A stretch of 64,000 nucleotides of DNA, taken from positions 6,029,835-6,093,834 of the forward strand of contig OZ025211.1 in assembly GCA_964019055.1 (NCBI GenBank), written 5' to 3'. Position 1 is the first letter of the stretch. Each line of letters begins with the position of its first letter. The translations under genes and the position numbers were made by a program. Below the pieces are notes generated by a model. It was not told the DNA's origin and made no database searches. It saw only the letters and a list, made by a program, of their open reading frames with translations. Shown here in pieces: positions 60,701-64,000 of this stretch. This DNA is from Anthopleura xanthogrammica. Its lineage: Eukaryota > Cnidaria > Anthozoa > Actiniaria > Actiniidae.

Positions 60701-63205
60701 TTACAGTGGATTTTCCGGCTTAAAACACGCCTTTGAGGATCAGGCTATTGAAGAGATGGAGCCATTTGTTAAGCCCTCAGACAACAACAGAACAAGTATC
60801 GATGGGCCATCAGTCACAGATAACAAACAAGATATGGTGGAGATTGTTCAACAGCAAAATGTGACAATCTCTCAGGATATCGCTGGATCCACTAACCAAA
60901 TTGTCCTGGATCACGTGACATCGTCAGCCAACATAACCACAAGTCACGTGCCATCCTACACCCATGATTATCTGAAAACACAAAATGTCCTGGATCACGT
61001 GACATCGTCAGCCAACATGACCACAAGTCACGTGCCATCCTACACCCATGATTATCTGACAACACAAAATGTCCTAGATCACGTGACATCGTCAGCCAAC
61101 GTGACCACAAGTCACGTGCCATCCTACACCCATGATTATCTGACAACACAAAATGTCCTAGATCACGTGACATCGTCAGCAAACGTGACCACAAGTCACG
61201 TGCCATCCTACACCCATGATTATCTGACAACACAAAATGTCCTAGATCACGTGACATCGTCAGCCAACGTGACCACAAGTCACGTGCCATCCTACACCCA
61301 TGATTATCTGACAACTAAAAATGTCCTAGATCACGTGACATCGGCAGCCAACATGACCACAAGTCACGTGCCATCCTACACCCATGATTATCTGACAACA
61401 CAAAATGTCCTAGATCATGTGACATCGTCAGCCAACATGACCACAAGTCACGTGCCATCCTACACCCATGATTATCTGACAACTAAAAATGTCTTAGATC
61501 ACGTGTCATCGTTCCACAACGAGGCCGCAGGTCACGTGTCATCTTTCACCCAGGATCATCTAACAACACAAAATGTCTTAGATCACGTGACATCGTTCCG
61601 CAACGAGACCGCAGGTCACGTGTCATCCTTCACCCAGGATCACCTGGCCACACAAAATGTCTTAGATCACGTGACATCATTCTGCAATGAGACCACAGGT
61701 CACGTGTCATCCTTCACCCAGGATCACCTGGCTACACAAAATGTCTTAGATCACGTGACATCATTCTGCAATGAGACCGCATGTCACGTGTCATCTACAA
61801 GCCATAATGGATTAGATGACTTGATAACGGTGACCAACATGACCTCAGGTCACGTGTCATACATCGCTCAGATTACCCTGGATCACGTGACTGCAGTAAC
61901 CAACCAGACTTCAGGTCATCATACATCGCCCAGATTGCCCTAGATTACGTGACAACAGTAACCAAGGTGACCTCCAGTCACGTGTCATTCATCACCAGTT
62001 TTGTAATGGAGTGGGTGAGATCTTCGTCTGCAGCGTTTATAGGAGCGATTGCGATGTTCCTAAATAATACTTTGATACTTTGAAAATTGATTTTTGTTTG
62101 AGTTGTATATATAAGTTGATAATTAAGTTGATATTTTTAGTTTGAAAATAGTAATTTATATTAATTTGTCAGTGAATAAAAAAACCTATTATATTTGTTA
62201 TATCTTTTTAGTTATTTTACACAGACTTTATCATTTTTGAAAAAAGTTAAAAACGGAGGGAAAACGGAGGAAAAACAGAGAACCCGAGGAAAAAACAAAC
62301 AAATAAACACAGGAGAGACCAACAAACAATTTTTACCCACAGACGACCACGAATTATGTTAACCAAAAACTGTCTTGGAAGACATTGATAATCATTTTAA
62401 TGACTTGGATTGCTTTGAAAAACACAAGTAAATCTCACCCTTTCGACGATTTTCTCGGTCGCTTCCCTTTTGTCGCTGTTTGGGGTATCACAGGAGCTGC
62501 GCTCCCCCCATCAAAAGAAGCTATCGATGGGGTGAAAGTTGGTGTAGCTGAAAAGAAAAGAATTTCGAAATTATAAAGCGTTCAGGAATCATTCTTCTTG
62601 TGTTGGAAGGCGTTGTCAAGATATTGTTACCCCAAAAACGTTATTGGTACCCCAATGTGATCAGACTTGCGGGTCCCAGGACCCAGATTGAAAGACCCAA
62701 AATAATGGGTGTATTACCTGTCAGGGATGTTTCAATCTGTTTGTACAGATATGTTATGTCGTTCAGTCGTGTTAGAGCCTTCCCTTTCATCTCGGGATCG
62801 CCTTGGGTGGCAAAACCATTGATGAGCTGAGGAGAGACAAAATATGAAGTAGAATAATCTTTTATGCTATAGGAAGAAAGGGAAAGAAAGAGGATGGAAG
62901 GGAGGATGGAAAGGAGGAAGGACAATAGGAATCGGGATATAGAAAAGGAGGGAGGGGGAGGGAGGGAGGAAGAAGCGAAGGCACAAAGTGAGAATGCGAG
63001 GAAGAATAGAAGGAGGATGGAAGGAAGCAAGGAAAGGAAGGAAGGAATGAGGGAAGTAGAAAGAAAGGTAGGGAGAGAAGGAATCTTACCTCAATAAACC
63101 AGTTAACAGTGTAGAACAATGCTTTACATATAACCTCGCGGTCAGCTTGGGCCAAGGTATTGATTTTCTCTAGCATATCAGACTTAAAGGTGACTATTGG
63201 ACAAC
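48502..63205 (-). CDS. FANCD2: FANCD2, Fanconi anaemia group D2 protein, C-terminal half (23 exons, 5' end outside window)
   Basis: Exons: 63205-63090, 62826-62718, 62547-62439, 59244-59208, 58503-58385, 58064-57983, 57840-57724, 57312-57184, 56698-56580, 56041-55928, 55520-55393, 54557-54458, 54026-53904, 53501-53402, 52981-52913, 52682-52644, 52101-52027, 51395-51321, 50995-50972, 50901-50824, 49558-49364, 49029-48987, 48545-48502. All phases agree and give 713 residues ending TAA. Diagnostic stretches align collinearly with vertebrate FANCD2: [83 protein letters not shown], then a long Asp/Glu tail. Known role: with FANCI it forms the ID2 clamp, monoubiquitinated by the FA core complex and loaded on DNA at interstrand crosslinks. 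The ubiquitinated lysine lies in the N-terminal half, outside this window. Helical-repeat (alpha-solenoid) sequence throughout. Introns are short except the 3.2-kb one that holds the Ig-repeat gene. Confidence 0.97.
48660..48800 (+). mobile_element. LINE/SINE 3' tail with (ATT)n
   Basis: TTGTAAAGCGCATTGAGACG and GCACTATATAGAA are followed by about 23 ATT units. This resembles the end of the LINE fragment at 12.6 kb (GCGCTATATAAATG plus TTATA run) and suggests the same 3' end family. It lies within the FANCD2 intron 48986-48546. Confidence 0.55.
49154..49292. mobile_element. MITE family 2, copy 2
   Basis: TATAGACCCCTTGCA returns inverted at the right end; AGCTCAATTTGGAGG and its inverse mirror each other. 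In the FANCD2 intron 49363-49030. Confidence 0.85.
49660..50640 (+). repeat. 57-bp tandem array (about 15 copies) derived from a SINE tail
   Basis: CTCTGGGCTGATC recurs every 57 bp (49671, 49728, 49785 and on). Because 57 is a multiple of three, the array reads as a 19-residue repeat, which is not a real protein. In reverse the unit matches the SINE tail at 45384-45440 (TGTGAGTTAGCTGTGCCCTG). It fills the FANCD2 intron 50823-49559. Confidence 0.9.
50501..50618. mobile_element. Palindromic MITE with TA duplication
   Basis: GGCCCGGTTTAGACGTCGAA is repeated inverted at the far end, with most of the roughly 55-bp arms matching. TA flanks both sides and the interrupted 57-bp unit resumes exactly after it (ggtTA ... 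TAactcacag). TA target sites point to Tc1/mariner-type mobilisation. Confidence 0.85.
51127..51290. mobile_element. GC-rich 'CGGCAC' element, copy 1
   Basis: Starts TCGTATGAGTGTGAAAACTC, then many CACGGC and CGCCG motifs, and ends AGTCATACGAAAACTG. Related copies at 52380-52505 and 56346-56497. Confidence 0.75.
51680..52024 (+). repeat. 14-bp minisatellite CCTCTTCTATCCAC
   Basis: About 23 units, abutting the FANCD2 exon at 52101-52027 on its donor side. The unit length is not a multiple of three, so all three plus frames stay open. None is real. Confidence 0.95.
52380..52505. mobile_element. GC-rich 'CGGCAC' element, copy 2
   Basis: GCAGTTTTCGTATGACTATG ... GTGTCCGCGCCGCGCCG ... GACTCATACGAAATC. 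Shorter and more diverged. Confidence 0.7.
53030..53385 (+). repeat. GTGTGGTATGGTG-rich degenerate repeat
   Basis: Irregular TGGTGTGG/TGCGGTG units within the FANCD2 intron 53401-52982. No fixed period. Confidence 0.75.
54664..54870. mobile_element. GGTAATACGAGCAAC inverted repeats
   Basis: The 15-mer occurs direct at 54668 and 54851 and inverted at about 54741, with GCGCAAC / GTTGCGCG between. This looks like one palindromic element plus a partial second copy. Confidence 0.7.
54905..55172 (+). repeat. 87-bp tandem repeat, three copies
   Basis: AACCCTAAGTGGCGCAAGTT at 54911, 54998 and 55085. Copies nearly identical. In the FANCD2 intron 55392-54558. Confidence 0.95.
56346..56497. mobile_element. 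GC-rich 'CGGCAC' element, copy 3
   Basis: GAGCAGATTTCGTATGTGTG ... CACGGCACGGAATGTCGA ... GCGTACGAAAACTGCTC. Outer GAGCAG/CTGCTC complete the inverted ends. Confidence 0.75.
56790..57112 (+). repeat. (TTCA)n(TTCC)n(TTCG)n compound microsatellite
   Basis: TTCA to about 56823, TTCC to 56880, then about 57 TTCG units to 57108. It lies 72 bp from the FANCD2 exon 57312-57184. A CpG every four bases for over 200 bp is unusual. Confidence 0.97.
58617..58792 (+). mobile_element. SINE copy
   Basis: Degenerate copy of the 44.8-kb SINE: a head with a 'gtgcagtggcacc' motif, a middle CTCCGGTTTTCC, and a tail CCAATTCGATCTATGAGCTA followed by GCCGTACCTTGATTCGGCAC. It is in the FANCD2 intron 59207-58504. 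Confidence 0.5.
59131..59181. mobile_element. Short perfect-arm palindrome
   Basis: CTCCCTCTAAGGCGGACAC and its exact inverse around a 13-bp loop; a miniature of a Tc1/pogo-type end pair. A related GTTAATACGGACACC fragment is at 52790-52870. Confidence 0.75.
59552..61943 (+). CDS. Secreted Ig-domain protein with 28-residue glycosylation-rich repeats, nested in FANCD2
   Basis: Exons 59552-59648, 60223-60525 and 60691-61943 join in phase 1 twice, giving 550 residues. Start at ATG 59552; an upstream in-frame TTG is not a plausible start. Residues 1-22 are a signal peptide (hydrophobic core [14 protein letters not shown], then SA-SNG). Exon 2 is one Ig domain with C62, C114 and the D-x-G-x-Y-x-C motif (DDGYYMC); the usual core tryptophan is absent. 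From residue 205 about ten copies of a 28-residue unit follow ([16 protein letters not shown]...), in two sub-families, nearly every copy with an N-x-S/T site. Likely a heavily N-glycosylated surface or secreted adhesion or recognition protein; ligand unknown. All three exons lie in the FANCD2 intron 62438-59245, opposite strand. A CGTG deletion near 61919 ends the frame early (see next entry). Confidence 0.85.
59688..59838. mobile_element. MITE family 1, copy 2
   Basis: Shares GCATGAGAAGACACATGAAT, AAAGAATCT and CTGAAATGGGAAAACA with 45.8 kb but has lost the outermost ends. It sits in intron 1 of the nested Ig gene. Confidence 0.8.
60903..61826 (+). repeat. 84-bp coding tandem repeat of the Ig gene
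   Basis: Units begin at 60903 and every 84 bp to 61743 (11 units, the last diverged). The first seven are nearly identical; the next four form a second sub-family ([18 protein letters not shown]). Almost every unit holds two CACGTG palindromes. Confidence 0.95.
61919..62083 (+). other. Out-of-frame C-terminal tail of the Ig-repeat gene (frameshift)
   Basis: The preceding repeat reads GGTCACGTGTCATACATCG; here the matching stretch is GGTCATCATACATCG, lacking CGTG. The annotated frame then stops at 61943, but the shifted frame stays open to TGA 62083. It continues the repeat (SHVSF) and ends in small residues RSSSAAF followed by a hydrophobic run to the last residue, which looks like a GPI-anchor attachment signal. 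This suggests an intact allele is GPI-anchored, and that this copy carries a real indel or a sequencing error. Confidence 0.6.
62175..62180 (+). terminator. Polyadenylation signal of the nested Ig gene
   Basis: AATAAA on the plus strand, about 90 bp beyond the longer-frame stop at 62083 and before the next FANCD2 exon, so the transcript can end inside the host intron. Confidence 0.5.
62880..63085 (+). repeat. Purine-rich GGAAG/GGAGG tract
   Basis: About 200 bp of nearly pure purine on the plus strand, ending against the donor of FANCD2 exon 63205-63090. On the transcript it is pyrimidine-rich. Confidence 0.85.
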
Positions 63206-63304
63206 CTAGTAGAAACAATGACAAAATGTCAAGGAGCTTTAGTTCCATTCTTAAAAAAGAATTTTTAAAAGAAACCATGAATTGATAGATATTGTTTTTA
63301 TTAA

Positions 63305-63338
<34 letters not shown>

Positions 63339-63616
63339 TTGTGATCAGTTTTTGAGTAAGCAAGGCTATAATTCAGGTTATCCAGCATTTATTGGGTGGC
63401 TATTTTTATAAAATAAAATCATGGTACACGGTCAATAAAAGAATAACGACATCCATTGAGACTGAGATTGAAATTGATGACAAGAGATTGATGCATGATC
63501 CTATGTGAAGAATGAAATGACCATCCTAACCAGACAAAAAAAATGGTTGATCCAAGATCCAATAAAATGTTTTCCGATTGTGAAAAAAAAATTATCTTGA
63601 CTTTTTGCAAAATTTT

Positions 63617-63870
63617 AGCATAAAATTACTAGTCATGAGTACCAGAATAAATTTTATAGGACAAAAGCTGCAAATTCTGCTAAAAAAATTTCTTCGATCC
63701 GAAGATCCAGTTAACCGAAGTCCAGTTCAGTCCAGTCATGCACGGTTCCGGATTTTCCAAAATAAAAAACCTCTCAAAACTCAAAATTCAGAAGCATAAA
63801 TCAAATTTTAGAGGTTGGGCATGTTTTTGCGATACATAAAGATTATTCATGCCCTATCAAATTCTGAAAA
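63617..63870. repeat. Dispersed repeat, copy 2 (inverted)
   Basis: Inverted partner of the 43.7-kb copy, about 250 bp with scattered substitutions. It lies left of the next FANCD2 exon outside the window. Confidence 0.8.
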
Positions 63871-64000
63871 TTCGACGAAATTTTTTTTGCGATCCAAGAT
63901 TCATTCAACCAACATCCAATTCGATTTTTATAACTGTAAGATTGGCATACATTAAACTGCAATAGGACTTTTCAATTAATCTCGCAGTTTTCATGACTTA

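Noticed and set aside
60892..61314. Minus-strand 140-residue repeat frame
   Set aside because: Antisense shadow of the coding 84-bp repeat, whose plus frame has a signal peptide, Ig domain and splice sites.

Overview
This is eukaryotic DNA. Genes are split by short GT-AG introns, the non-coding sequence is AT-rich, and it is crowded with microsatellites, short inverted-repeat DNA elements and SINE/LINE tails. The repeat style (CAGGGGGTACTCC-type terminal repeats, a 'gtggcgtagcagtagtgcac' SINE, TTTCACATG clusters) together with the gene set suggests an anthozoan cnidarian, probably a stony coral. The species is inferred, not shown.

Layout. 1-16.7 kb: repeats, foldback elements, one LINE tail and a weak exon candidate at 9.5 kb. 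16.8-21.4 kb (minus): a Z-alpha / zinc-finger / SF2-helicase gene of RIG-I/Dicer type. 21.4-39.4 kb: mostly non-coding, but two phase-matched candidate first exons (28.0 and 39.4 kb, minus) could belong to the helicase gene; the nearer one has an IRF-type site just upstream. 41.4-42.2 kb: a 76-bp tandem array. 44.6-47.3 kb (minus): CDPF1. 48.5 kb to beyond 63.2 kb (minus): the C-terminal half of FANCD2, 23 exons rebuilt with consistent phases down to the stop codon. 59.5-62.1 kb (plus): a secreted Ig-domain protein with a 28-residue glycosylation-rich repeat, lying inside one FANCD2 intron on the opposite strand.

How the genes relate. The helicase looks like a nucleic-acid sensor: a Z-DNA/Z-RNA reader joined to two dsRNA-type zinc fingers and a duplex-RNA helicase motor. 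FANCD2 is a DNA interstrand crosslink repair factor; CDPF1 is a small conserved cysteine-rich protein of unknown role. The nested Ig gene carries a 4-bp deletion relative to its own repeat, which removes a tail resembling a GPI-anchor signal.

The most promising previously undescribed item is the double Z-alpha, double zinc-finger, RIG-I/Dicer-like helicase with candidate alternative immune-type first exons.
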